Part shown: one piece after another, positions 45,062 through 57,934 of the stretch
Layout of the letters: each line of letters starts with the position of its first letter
Numbering within the stretch: the stretch's first letter is position 1
Origin: Astrothelium macrocarpum
Lineage: Eukaryota > Ascomycota > Dothideomycetes > Trypetheliales > Trypetheliaceae
DNA: 64,000 nucleotides
Reading direction: 5' to 3'
Assembly: GCA_021030915.1 (NCBI GenBank)
Contig: JAGEMR010000146.1
Coordinates: 1-64,000, forward strand
The notes under the pieces: generated by a model
What the model saw: only the letters and a program-made list of their open reading frames with translations
Databases searched by the model: none
Told to the model about the DNA's origin: nothing
Program-made: the position numbers and the translations under genes

Positions 45062-46656
45062 ATGTCTCAATCAGACGTGGTCTCGCCTCCATTCCAATCC
45101 GAAGAAGAGCTCTCAGCTCCTCGCTCTCGGAGTCTCGCCGGCTTGTTGGGGAGACCACATGTTCACATCACCCTCAATGACCATGATGGCACAAAGGCTA
45201 GGACCTACTCCACCATGGACCAGATCCAGGGCACTGTGTCGATCAATGCCCAGAGTGATACCAAGTTCGACGAGCTTGAAATTGCTTTTATGGGTATGCG
45301 AGTCAGGAATGTTATCTTCTTCAATATGCTAACAGTCTGCTAGGCACGTCACGGACATTCGTAGATCGCATGGCAACCACAGCTGCTATCAGCGGTCGAA
45401 CGGAAGCTTTGAAAACATTTCTCAAGCTCACTCAACCAATGCCAGACAGCGCGTATCCACAACCACGCATGCTCAAGGCAGGCCAGACCTATCAATTTCC
45501 CTTTACATTCAACGTCCCCAACCAATTGCTTCCAAAGTCATGTGGCCATCGATGCGAAACTCGTGGCGTTCGAGACGCACATCTCCAACTGCCCCCGAGC
45601 CTCGGAGACAAGGATTTGAATGCTGCGAGTGGTGTGCCAGCTGACGATCTGGCTCCGGATATGGCCAAGGTCTGTTACTGCATCCGGGCAGTTTTTGTTC
45701 GAGTCAGGGACAGTGATAGTAGGGAAACAATTGTGGCCGAGAAGAGCAAGAAAGTGCGAATAGTCGCTGCTGCCGAGGAACAACCGCCCGTGAGTTTGGC
45801 AGCACATTTGCAGGACTACAGGTTTCGAGAGGAGAAGAATATCAAAAAGAACATGTTCACCGGAAAACAAGGACGTCTGGTCATGGAATCAGTCCAGCCC
45901 AAGAGTCTCCATTTGCCAAACCCCAACAGTTCTGGAGATGAGCGAGTCACCACTCTCACAACAATCATGCTTCGCTTCGACCCTGCCTCAGAATCCTCCC
46001 AACTCCCTCGTCTCTCATGCCTCACAACCAAACTCAAATCCTGGACCCACTACTCCAGCTCCGTCCGACACAACTACCCTAGCAAAGCGCAAACCATGAC
46101 CGACATGACCCAAGGCGTGCACAGCGACACCATCCCGCTCTCCTCACGCAACATCGAAACCGTCGAATGGACCAAGCACTCCTCCCCGCCACTCCGCCGC
46201 ACCTCCACCAACTGGACGCCGGCCCCCTCCTCCGCGTACAACGCAGCACACCCCTTCTACACCTGCTCCATCCTCGTCCCCATCGACCTCCCCACGCACA
46301 AGACGCTCGTCCCGTCCTTCTACTCGTGCATCGTCTCGCGCTCCTACGCCCTCGACGTCTCTCTCGCCATCCACATGGCGGGGCCCTCGAGCGCAAGCCT
46401 CTCCCTCAAGCTGCCCATCCAGATCTCCTGCGCCGAGAACCCGGGTACGCTGGGCCGCGCGATGAGCGCGAGCGAGGCCGCCACCAATCTGTGGGAGGCG
46501 GAGGAGGAGGCCGATGCCGTGTTTCGACCGAGGAGTATCGTGCCGCCGGGTGCGATGTATGTGCGGGGAAGCGCGGAGGTGGCGGGCTTGGGCGCGCCGC
46601 CGAGCTATGAGGTGTTTCCGCAGCAGGGGGGGATGAGTGTTTCGGTCATGGGTTGA
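45062..46656 (+). CDS. Alpha-arrestin-like protein with C-terminal PPSY motif
   Basis: Exons 45062-45293 and 45344-46656; 514 aa. N-terminal arrestin sandwich: HVHITLNDHDGTKARTYSTM, DQIQGTVSI, KFDELEIAFMGTSRTFVD, then LKAGQTYQFPFTFNVPNQLL and CYCIRAVFVRVRDSD, the usual beta-strand pattern of arrestin_N. The C-terminal half has a second sandwich (YNAAHPFYTCSILVPIDLP, FYSCIVSRSYALDVSL, LSLKLPIQISC). Near the end GAPPSYEVF (PPSY at 496-499) is a PY motif able to bind WW domains of Rsp5/NEDD4-type ubiquitin ligases, so it probably recruits the ligase to plasma-membrane transporters. The 50-bp intron (GTATGC...GCTAAC...TAG) closes the frame. Confidence 0.82.
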
Positions 46657-47109
46657 GGAGGGTGTGTTTTGGTGTCGCGATTGTGTACGAATTGTGCGAT
46701 TTTTGGGAAGTGAAGAAAAAAATTGTATTTGTGGATGTTTGATGAGATTGACGAGGATCGTCTCCGAGGCATTGCTAGAATGCCTTGTCTTCTTTTGCTG
46801 GGGTTTCAATCGGGTTTTGTGAGGAGATCAATAAGATACCACTGGGTTAGAAATCGGTCACGGAGTTTTGTGTCTATGTTTATTTCTTGATCTTAATTTC
46901 TTATCTTCCTATTCAAACTATTTGAGGTCAAAATTAGAATGGAATACTTGCTGATTTGACTACGAGTTCTGCTAAGTTAATTCCTCAAATTGCCCGACGC
47001 GCTAAGAATTGCACGTGCTTTAGGAGTATCGGCCACCTTTCGCACGGCCCGCCACTTTGCACGTTTTATTAGATTTATTTAAATTTAAATATCTCTACAA
47101 TCATAAATA
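46657..47109. other. Border between genic and AT-rich DNA
   Basis: Arrestin 3' region passing into the AT-rich block near 47050. A last GC-rich patch at about 47010-47054 contains GGCCACC and CGCCAC words with CGCACG and TGCACG spaced 17 bp apart. It resembles the transposon ends further right and may be a terminus of another element. Confidence 0.4.
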
Positions 47110-50100
47110 ACGTATCTGCATAGCGAGCGGAATAACATAACGAGCGGAACACCGCTCCGTATTTATACGAACTTTTTTTTTATCAATATAATAGTATTAT
47201 ATTATAATTATGAAAATTAATCGCTATTCTTTTTTTCAGAGATTAAAAAATCTATCTGACATATTCGCGCATAATATCTAGATTATTTGCAGTTGTTATA
47301 ATATCGTATACGCGGATTCTTGCCATTTATACGACTATCCTTTTCATATATATCATTTTTTCTAATTTTAATAATATTTTTTTGTGATTACAATATATTT
47401 ATTTTTAAAATATTAAATGATCTATCAATATATAATCGAATTTTTTTAATTTTTCAATATTTATTCAATATTTTATTTATCATATAAAAATTTTTATTCT
47501 TCGTTTTTAATAATATCAATTTATATATTAATTTTGAAATATTTTTTATTTATATATTAATTAAATCATATAATTAAATTAAAGAATTATTTTAATATTT
47601 TACGATTTTAAATTTTAAATTTATAGAATTTCATATTATATTCTTTATAATTCTAAATATATTTAAATTTATAAATATGATATTTATTGAATAAAAATTT
47701 GATAATATAAATATTTTAGATTTAAAATTCAATTAATTATTTATTTATTCTAAATTATATAAAATAAAATTAATTATTCAAAATTCTATTTATATATTTT
47801 TTTTATCTAACGTATAACACAAGCGAGTCGGCCACCCAAGCGAGTCGGCCACTTTTCCGCACTCTCATACAAAGAACTCAAATAACTTAATTATAACAAC
47901 ATAAATTTCTCTAAATTATTCAGAATTCTCTTTCTCAGATATATCTTTAATTATAGTACAGGTACGCGTATTATATCCAGATTTGTTGTAATTATCACAT
48001 CACCGTTTATATATTTTTGACATTCTTATACAATTACCATTTTCATCTATTTCTTGTTATATTATCTGCTGAGGCTCTTTCTGAATCTGCAGATTCTGTC
48101 CATTTTGTATAGAAAGAAATTCTTCTTCTAATAGACGGGTTTTTTTAATCCTCCGACGTCGGTTAAATTTTTGATTTATTATACGAAATGTTTCAATTTC
48201 TTCTTTTAAAAGAATCAATTAATATATTATTACGGTCGTATCATGTAAAAACTGATCAATAATAGATAAAAATTCAGATGGAAAATTATTTTGATATCGT
48301 ATAATTCGATTTTTGATATATTCAATTTGAAATTGCGTTTCGGTGGGGTTATTTAATGTCTTTGATTCTCATAAGAGGGGGGTTCCAGAAGAATTTTCCG
48401 AAGATGTAGATATATATAATTTCACATTCAATTATAAAATCATATATTCTGAATCGTACGATATAAATCCTATTCTTCGAAAACCTCTTTGAACATTTAA
48501 TTCTGTTATAATAATCTGAAAAATCTTATAAAATATTAGAAAGAAATCCTCTTTTGAAATATAAATAATATACGTTCGTACGAGATTATCAATTATTTGG
48601 CCATATACGCGTTTCAATACGCGAAAACAGCCTATATCAAATGACTATAATTTATGTGATGAATAAACAGATATATAAAATATAATAATATTATTCTTTT
48701 AATAATATAATTCAAAATCAATAGAATGATGGCTTTCATATCCATCAAGAATAAGAAGACGATGTATATCTATCGTACGATTTTTAATATACCGATTAAA
48801 ATATTGAATCCAATCTAGATCTCATTCATTTATTATTCAATCATTATCTGATATAATAATTATTTAATTATATGATAATGGATTATTTTTATATTAAAAT
48901 GAGAAATGGTTTTTATTCGTGATAATGATATACGGTGGAATAATATAATCCAATATATCTATATTTTGAATCATTATCATTCATTTTTAATTATTCTATT
49001 AAATCGTATAAGACTTTTCATATTTTTTAATATTAATAATAATTATTTCTGATGAAATTTGACCTATTAAAAATCCCGTTTTATTAAAATTATAAATATC
49101 CCTCTTTTAAATACCAAATTTATCGATTATATATCATATGAGATTAAATCATTCGCGAAATTTATTAGAATTTTCGTATTAAATTTTCTAATAATCGATT
49201 TTACGATTAAAATATGTCCGGAATTCAGATTATCGTTATACGAAATTAAAAATCCAATTTTTATTTATATATAACGTATCGCGGTCGTATAATAATTGAT
49301 TCGTCATATCTTCAATATCACGATACCGGAAAGAAAATGATCATGAATTCAAATCAAATATATATCATATAAATATTTATTCTTCTAATTCAGTAAATTT
49401 TTGATTATGAGATCGAATATCGTGTTATGAAGATTTTCCGTGTTATCGATTTTGAAATATTATACGAGGAATTTTATACATAATTGCCGTACGGCGAATA
49501 TTTAATTTAGGATTCTTTTGAAGTGTCTGAAATGTAAGAATAAAATCACTTTCTTTTTAGGCTTGAATTATGATAGAATGTGAAGAAAATTTGATTTGAA
49601 TAAGAGTTGTACGAGAGTGCGGAAAAGTGGCCGACTCGCTTGGGTGGCCGACTCGCTTGTGTTATACGTTATTAAAATAAAAAATATTTTTTTAAAAACG
49701 GAAAAAAAATCATTTTTTATAATATATATAAATTAAGATTATATTAAATATTCAATTTTTTTATTATACGAAATTTTTAAAAGATCAAAATATTTTATAT
49801 CAAAAAATTAAAAAATATATAATGAATATAAAAATATATAAAAAATAATAATATCTATTTTTTAATAATAATTATTGAATTCAAAAAAATGATGATTATT
49901 ATATTCATCAAAAATTAAAAATTGATATTTTTTAATTATATGAAATTTTATAAATTTTTTAAAATATTATAATTAATTTAAATTAATTTCATTTATTATT
50001 TAATTATTTATATTTGAATGAATTCATCAGATAATGAAAAATTCGCCATTTATATATCAAAAAAAGAAATGATATTTATTTTTTATAATAATATATAAAA

Positions 50101-50833
50101 ATAATATCCAATTATTTATATAAATATTTTGAATTACTGAAATCTATTTTTAATTATTAGATTATTTCATATAAGATCTTCTTTTATAATCTGAAATAAT
50201 AATAATTTTTATATATAATAATATTTTTATCAAAAAATCAATTTTATTAAAATTATAAATATCGGTATCGATAATTCTATATTTATTAATTATATTATAT
50301 ATAAAATCAAATTAGTCTTATATAATTATAGAATTTTTAATTAATATTTTCTGATAATCAATTTTTTATTAGAATTATATTTTAAATAATAATTATCGTT
50401 ATATGAAATTTATAATTCATTAAAATTTGATATATAATATATTTCGAATTTTGTATAAATAATCAGTCATATTTTATATATTATTTTATTTAAATAAAAA
50501 TTCATAATTAATTAGATTTATAATATAATTTAGAATTTTTTTTTTTTTTATTTTAATAAAATTCATTGAATTGGCTGAAATATTATATCATGATTATCAA
50601 TTATTATATCGAATAATTAATATTATATGAGAAATTGCATAAATCTGAATTACAATTCGTGTATTAAATTTTGAATTATTTTTAAAAATTTAAAATATTA
50701 TGATTATTTTATTTTTATATAAAAATGATTATATTTTTATATATAGAAAAAAATGATTGTAAAATTTAAAATTCGTAAAATTGGATGCGGATGATCCGCT
50801 CATTATGATGGTCCGCTCGCTATGCAGATACGT
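47110..50833 (-). mobile_element. Fot1/Pogo-like transposon, family A copy 1, interrupted
   Basis: Bounded by inverted ends ACGTATCTGCATAGCGAGCG (left) and its complement (right), each flanked by TA (47108-47109 and 50834-50835). After removing the nested element (47810-49669 plus one TA) the length is 1862 bp, nearly identical to copy 2 and close to fungal Pot2/Fot1. Transposase remnants are on the minus strand; for example the catalytic-region phrase YNFNK-IDFLI can be read near 50230-50260, with Asp replaced by Asn as RIP would do. Many stops; not functional. Confidence 0.82.
47810..49669 (-). mobile_element. Fot1/Pogo-like transposon, family C, nested in family A
   Basis: 1860 bp between inverted ends starting ACGTATAACACAAGCGAGTC, flanked by TA at 47808-47809 and 49670-49671. 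The ends carry AAGCGAGTCGGCCAC twice, at 47821 and 47838 (17 bp apart). Minus-strand transposase remnants are still legible: a GKSS region near 49420, YNFNKTGFLIGQ near 49070, LILDGYESHHSIDF near 48720-48760 (DDE-type Asp), and SHKL..FD.GCF..LKR near 48620, order and motifs of Fot1/Pot2 transposases. Multiple stops and Asp-to-Asn changes indicate RIP. Confidence 0.85.
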
Positions 50834-50835
50834 TA

Positions 50836-51280
50836 TTGATAAATTATTTCATTTAATATTTATCAATAAATTCATTTTTATACGATCATAATAAAAAATT
50901 GATTATATTTTTTATATCAGAAAAATATAATAAAAATTCTTTAGAATTTTGATCAAATATATATTTGATTAATGATTATTCTTTAAATTGATCCAATTTA
51001 TGATTTTATATATATATTGATATATATTATTATTGATTATTTATTCTATCATATAAAATAAATTCGGAAATATTATACGTTTTTATAATTATATATTGAT
51101 TTAATTTTTAGTCAGATTTTTTTGCGATTTTAATTATATTAATAATAAGAATAATATTCTTCTTTTTGGTATAAATTGGTATAGTGATTAGAAAGTTATG
51201 ATATGATGAAAATTTAAGTGGTTTTTTGATGCGGAAAGTGCGCGGCTGGGTGATATGCGCGGCTGGGTGGTAAACCACGT
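50836..51280 (-). mobile_element. Right-end fragment of a third Fot1/Pogo-like family (E)
   Basis: The segment ends ...GGTAAACCACGT at 51280, followed by TA. It carries TGCGCGGCTGGGTG at 51239 and 51256, again 17 bp apart. The stretch before it (GCGGAAAGTG) parallels the 5' side of the family C end (GCGGAAAAGTG), so the orientation is probably minus. No matching left end was found; family A copy 1 is inserted in or beside it. Confidence 0.6.
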
Positions 51281-51282
51281 TA

Positions 51283-51940
51283 TATATCTTTTATAATTTT
51301 TATTATAATAATATTATTATTATATTTTTCGATATTCAGAATATCATGAATTTTATATATCAATAATATTATTTCGTTAAATATTTTTTTTTATTTTTTA
51401 ATATTTTTAATATTTTAATAATTAATATTTCTAATTTCAATATTTTTTTAATAAAATTAATCATTTATAATCCGAATTGATTATATTAAATAAAATATTT
51501 TTTTATATTTTAAAATTTTTTAATAATAATTCCATTAAAATTCCAAATTATTTTCTAAAAATCTATATTATAATAATATATATTAAATAATTAAAAATTA
51601 TATATAATCTGATCATAAAATTATTTTTATAATTAAATTAGTTTAATATTTTTCCGATATATTATTAAAATATAAATTCAATTATTAATTATTCTTATAT
51701 AATTTGATTTATTTATTAATTTATTTATATAATATATTCTTATATTTTTTTATGGATTTTTTATAAATTTTTTAATATCGAAAATGGATTATTCTTTTTA
51801 TCATCATTTTATTAATCAAATTATCATTTATTCCTTTTATCAGATATTTTTTAAATAATTTTTTTAATTAAAATTTTTTTATTTAAATAATCTATTAAAA
51901 TTATATCAATTTCTTTTTTCATAATTACAATTTTTCATTA
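51283..51940. other. AT-rich spacer
   Basis: Featureless, extremely AT-rich DNA between transposon remnants. No terminal repeat or coding remnant recognised. Confidence 0.5.
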
Positions 51941-53801
51941 ACGTATCTGCATAGCGAGCGGACCATCATAGCGAGCGGACCACCCGCATCCAATTTTACG
52001 AATTTTGAATTTTATAACCATTTTTTTCTATACACAAAAATGCAGTCATTTTTATATAAAAATAAAATAATTATGATATTTCAAATTTTTAAAAATAATT
52101 CAAAATTTAATATATGAATTATAATTTAGATTTATGAAATTTTTTATATGATATTAATTATTCGACGCGACGGCCGATAATCATAATATGATATTTCAGC
52201 CAATTTAATAAATTTTATTAAAATAAAAAAAAAATAATTCTGAATTATATTATAAATTTAATTAATCATGAATTTCTATTTAGATAAAATGATATATGAA
52301 ATATAATTGATTATTTACGCGAAATTCGAAATACGTTATATATCAAATTTTAATAAATTATAAATTTCATATAATAATAATTATCATTTAAAATATAATT
52401 CTGATAAAAAATTGATTATCAAAAAATATTAATTAAAAATTCTATAATTATATAAAATTAATTTAATTTCATATATAATATAATCAATAAATACGGAATT
52501 ATCAATATTAATATTTATAATTTCAATAAAATTGATTTTTTAATAGAAATATTATCGTATATAAAGATTATTATTATTTTAAATCGTAAAAAAAGGCCTT
52601 ATACGAAATAATCTGATAATCGAAAATGGATTTTAATAATCCAGAATATTTATATAAATAATTAAATATTATTTTTATATATCATTATAAAAAATAAATA
52701 TCATTTCCTTTTTTGATATATAAATGATGAATTTTTCATTATCTGATAAATTTATTTAAATATAAATAATTAAATAATAAATGAAATTAATTTAAATTAA
52801 TTATAATATTTTAAGAAATTTATAAAATTTTATATAATCAGAAAATATCGATTTTTAATTTTTAATAAATATAATAATCATCATTTTTTTAAATTCGATA
52901 ATTATTATTAAAAAATGAATATTATTATTTTTTATATATTTTTATATTTATCGTATATTTTTCAATTTTTTGATATAAAATATTTTAATTTTTTAAAAAT
53001 TTTGTATAATAAAAAAATTGAATATTTAATACGATTTCAATTTATATATATTATAAAAGATGATTTTTTTTCTATTTTTAAAAAAATATTTTTTATTTTA
53101 ATAGATAAAAAAAATATATAAATAAAATTTTAAATAATTGATTTTATTTCATATAATTCAGAATAAATAATCAATTAATTAAATTTTAAATTTAAAATAT
53201 TTATATCATCAAATTCTTATTCAATAAATATTATATTTATAAATTCAAATATATTTAGAATTATAAAAAATATAATACGAAATTTTATAAATCTGAAATT
53301 TAAAATCGTAAAATATCAAAATAATTCTTTAATCCAATTATATGATCTAATTGATATTCAAATAAAAAATATTTCAAAATTAATATATGAATTGATATTA
53401 TTAAAAATGAAAAATAAAAATTTTTGTACGATAAATGAAATATTAAATAAATATTGGAAAATCAAAAAAATTCGATTATATATTGGCGGATTATTTAATA
53501 TTTCAGAAATGAATACATTATAATCATAAAAAGATATTATTAAAATTGGAAAAAATGATATATATGAAAAGAATGATTATATAAATGGCAAAAATTCACG
53601 CGTATAATATTATAATAATTATAAATAATCTGAATATTATACGCGAATCTGTCAGATAGATTCTTTAATTTCTGAAGAAAAAAATAGCGATTAATTTTAA
53701 TAATTATAATAAAGTATTATTGTGTTGATAAAAGAAAAGTTCGTACGGTTAGGTGCGGGTGGTCCGCTCGCTATGATGGTCCGCTCGCTATGCAGATACG
53801 T
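51941..53801 (+). mobile_element. Fot1/Pogo-like transposon, family A copy 2
   Basis: 1861 bp, intact ends, flanked by TA (51939-51940 and 53802-53803), in opposite orientation to copy 1. ATAGCGAGCGGACC occurs at 51951 and 51968. A plus-strand transposase remnant at 52915-53121 reads NIIIFYIF...QFFDIKYFNFLK, aligning with the HSS..QPLDVGCFGPLK region of Fot1-like transposases, with decay typical of C-to-T change. Non-functional. Confidence 0.85.
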
Positions 53802-53803
53802 TA

Positions 53804-54958
53804 TATTATATTAAATTTGAATTAATAATTTTTTATAAAATATTTCTTTTTTTTATAAAAATAATATTTTTTATTTTTAAATCTCTTTTTCAAATGAATA
53901 TTATCTTTCTTTTTTTCTTTTTTAATAAAATTAAAATTTATTAAATCATCATAATCATTATTTTAAATTTATAAATTTTTCTATTCAATAATTAATTTTC
54001 AGTCTTTTTTTTTTTTTTTAAATTTTTATATATAATTTATTATTTAATTCAATCATTATTTTTATTAATTATAATAGAATATTTATCATATTTATATAAT
54101 ATATTAATTCATTTTTAATATTATTTTTGAATTTTTTAACAAATATAAAACGAAATATTTTATCATTTCATTCAATTTATTAAATATATTTTTAAAATCT
54201 AATTATATAATTTATTATTAAAATCTTTTATTTAATATTCAAAATTATTTATTCAATTATTATTTATTAATTAAATATTCTGAATATTTTAATAATTTCT
54301 TTTTTAAATATATCAAAATTTTGAAATATATTATTAATTATTTAATTTCTAATTTTTATTATATAATTAATAAAACATGATCAGATCCAATAAAATATTC
54401 TTTTTTTTATAAATATGATTATAAAAAAAAAATTGATTAAACATTATAATATTTTCAAATATAAAATATAATTAAATAATATTAAATTAATCTTTCATTT
54501 TAAAATAATTTTTATAAAAATTATTAGATTTTTTAATTTTTCATCAAATTGTAATATAAATCAATTTTTTTTAATTTAAAATATATTATCATCATTTTAT
54601 AATTATTTTTATTAATTAATTTTGAAAATATTCAATATATTATAATTCTAAATATTTTTAAAATTAAATTTATTTAAAATTAAAATAATTTTTAAAATAA
54701 ATCGATAAAAAATTAAATTAATAAAAAATAATATTTTAATAATTCAAAATTATATTAAAAATATTATCAAAAATTAATTTAAAAAATTAATTTTGAATAT
54801 AATAAAATTATAATTAATTTTATCAGATTTTTATATATTTAAATTATTTATTAATATCATAATAATTCTTATGACTGTTGGAATAAATTTTATTAATAGA
54901 AGAATGATACTCACGATTCCTCTGATGAATTTGTAGATTTTCGAATGAATTATATATA
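53804..54958. other. AT-rich spacer
   Basis: About 1.15 kb of very AT-rich DNA with no recognisable terminal repeat. From about 54870 onward the composition becomes more balanced, approaching a rearranged junction near 54955-55028. Confidence 0.45.
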
Positions 54959-57511
54959 GCGGCCGTACCGATTGGTCGCCGTGCACCTGTATTGTCGTGG
55001 TGCCATAACAAATTCCACCATTTCATACACGAATTACATCATCAATATGGGTTCGATTAAAGAAGCGATTATAATAGCAGATGCGTAGAAGTATTCTAAT
55101 TATATTCAATTAATTAAAATTTATGAAATTAATCGTATAATATTATCGCGGTGTTATAAAGGTATTATTAAAGATTTTGAAAGAATTCAATTTAAATTTT
55201 ACGTCAAATTTTCAAAATCATAAAAAAGGATATTAATTGAATGGATTAATATATTTATGAATCGTGATATTCCATTTTTAATTAAATGATATAAAATTTT
55301 ATATTCGAAATTAATAAAATTGAATTAAAACCGAATTAATAGAATCGTTTTATATAATATCATATAATTGAATTGAAATCAGATTTTTTAATATTTTTTG
55401 ATTTTATATAAAAAAAAAAAAATAATTTCAAATAATTGGAATTTTATTTCAATATGATATAAATTCTTATTTTATATTATTTTTATATTAATATTTTTTT
55501 TAAATAGAATTTAAAATAGAATAATATGATATTTTTTCATATAATATATATAATATGAATAAAAAAGGCTTTTCTATTAATCAATTTATAAAATAATATT
55601 ATATTTTTATTAAATCATTTTATAAAAATGGTCAATTTCAAGGATCAAATACAGACAATTTTCAGAAATAGATTATTATTTTGATAATAATTTATATAAA
55701 TAGAATAATATTTTTATTATTATTTATTTATGATTTGAAAATGAATTTAATTCAAAATTCCTGATTTTAAGATTTTAATTTAATTATTTATAATTATAAT
55801 TTTATAATATTATTTTCTGATTAAATGAATAATGAAATTGAATTTATATGATTGAGAAATATATTTGATAAATATATCAAAATTAAATTAGAAAAAAAAA
55901 TCTATTATTATTTTTTGATAATAAATGATTATGAAAATCATATAATAATAATGAAATTTTTGAATTATTATTATTATTATTGAATTTTTATTATTATTTT
56001 CTTTTTTTATTCAATTCATCGTCTTTAATTATTAGATATGAATTTATTTAATTCATTGATAATTTATTACATAAAATATTTGAATGAATGAATATATTAA
56101 AATTAAAATATTAGCCGGTTTATCAAAAATGATTTTTTCGATATATTCTAATCAATATGATAAGAAATTTTCATCATTTAAAATATTATTAATAAATGAT
56201 TTAAAATAGATTTTTATTCATTCAATTTAATAATGATATTTAATCAAATATTAATTTGATAATTATAATATTTTTATATAAATTTAATGAATTCAGAATT
56301 TTTTATACGAATTATAAATATTCGTTAATGTCATTTCAGATCAAATTTGGAATTATATATAAATTTTTAAATTACGAAAGAATTAGATTAATTTATAATT
56401 AAATATATCAAAATGAAAATAAAGAATAATATCATTAAATATAAAAATCAAAATTTTATAAAAATAATGAAATTGAAATAGAAATATATAAAATATCGTA
56501 AGATTATTGAAATATTTATAGAATATGATGGAATTTAATTCTAGAATTTTAATAAAATATAATTCGTTTATAAATAATAATAATAAAAGGAGGAAAAAAA
56601 AAAAATATAAAAAATAATAATAAAAGATATAAAAATTCGAATAATAAATTATTAAATAAATGAAAATTGAGATAAAAATTCAGAATCGACGCGTTCGTGA
56701 GAAAATTCAAAAAAAATAAAAATAATAACGTAAAATTGAACAATAATAATAGAAGAAGATTCAGAAATAATGAATTAATATAAAATAATTTTAAAATAAG
56801 ATAAAATAATATAATCAATCATAATGAAAAAGAATTATATTAATTAAAAGATTTTAAAATATGGTATTAAATGATAAAAAATATTTGAATAAAATTGATG
56901 CGATTTTTTATTCTAATCATTTTCAATATCAATGATAATATTTATAATATTTTAATAATTAAAATTTGCGATAATTTTTATTTATGTTATGACCACTAAG
57001 GGGACCGTGTACACACCCGTGTACCCGCCGTGCCTCCGGCTCATAAGGCTCACGATATAAATTAAAGAATCCAGCCTCTGGCTCATAAAATTCATGACAC
57101 GAATCAAAGAATCTCATTCCTGATTCATATGACTCATGTCTTGAACCATCGGAAATTATAAAATATATAAAAACGTAATAAAACCCATTTTAATTTCGTT
57201 ATATTCAAAGTCATTTTTTAAATTAATTTTTGATAACGTTTTCAGTAGAATTTTGAATTATCAAATCATATCATTCCTTGCTAGCTCAGTCCTTTACCGA
57301 CTCATTTCAGAAGCCACCTTGATCCCAAGTAGACTTGACCCCAAGGATACCTAGGATCATAACAATTTATATGAAATTCAGTTATATTTTAAAATTAATC
57401 TCGTATTAATTATTATTATGATTATTAAAATATTTAAATTTGAATTCATGATATTGAGAATTTGGTTGAGTGTGCACGTAGTGTAACCGTGCACACAGCC
57501 GAGAAAACCCC
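54959..57511 (+). mobile_element. Pogo-like transposon, family B copy 1, split by a solo LTR, left end aberrant
   Basis: Start of the transposase at 55047 (MGSIKEAIIIADA, then SRCYKGII) matches the family B N-terminal helix-turn-helix (MSPIEEAIAAADAQK). Similarity to other family B copies begins only at about 55028; upstream of this the expected terminal repeat is replaced by unrelated sequence. The right end ...GTGCACACAGCC...CCCC at 57511 followed by TA is recognisable. Heavily RIP-mutated with many stops. Interrupted by a 380-bp solo LTR at 56985-57364. Confidence 0.7.
56985..57364. repeat. Solo LTR of an LTR retrotransposon
   Basis: 380 bp starting TGTTATGA and ending TCATAACA, a perfect 8-bp terminal inverted repeat of the TG...CA type. 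It is flanked on both sides by ATTTA (56980-56984 and 57365-57369), a 5-bp target duplication as made by retroviral-type integrases. Removing LTR plus one ATTTA restores sequence collinear with the uninterrupted family B copy near 63260-63300. It is more GC-balanced than its surroundings, so it is younger or less affected by RIP. Which strand the parent element used is not clear. Confidence 0.85.
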
Positions 57512-57513
57512 TA

Positions 57514-57932
57514 GTTCATCGAGATCCGACGCGCAACGTATTTCGAATTTCGCGCAAATAATCAGCTATATTTCGTATATCATCTTATCTAGACGGAAAT
57601 CCATGATCGATTAAATTCATAATACGATTCAGAATTATTTCTTTTTTTATTTTGATAAGATTCATTAAATTGACTGAGATATCGTATTATGATTATCAGC
57701 CGTCGTATCAAATAATTAATATCATACGAGAAATTTCATAAATCTGAATTACAATTTATATATTAAATTTTAAATCATTTTTGAAAATTTGAAATATTAT
57801 AATTATTTTATTTTTATATAAAAATGATTATATTTTTATATATAGAAAAAAATGATTGTAAAATTCAAAATTCGTAAAATTGGATGCGGGTGGTCCGCTC
57901 ACTATGATGGTCCGCTCGCTATGTAGATACGT
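57514..57932 (-). mobile_element. Right-end fragment of family A (copy 3)
   Basis: 419 bp ending in the family A terminus (GATGGTCCGCTCGCTATG...ATACGT) with TA at 57933-57934. It aligns with the right part of copy 1 and, inverted, with copy 2. The first 40 bases keep a GC-rich form (ATCGAGATCCGACGCGCAAC) where copy 1 has an AT-rich decayed form, showing RIP direction directly. The left part of this copy is missing beyond the family B insertion. Confidence 0.75.
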
Positions 57933-57934
57933 TA

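Noticed and set aside
46079..46809. Arg/His-rich minus-strand frames
   Set aside because: Antisense of the arrestin C-terminal half.
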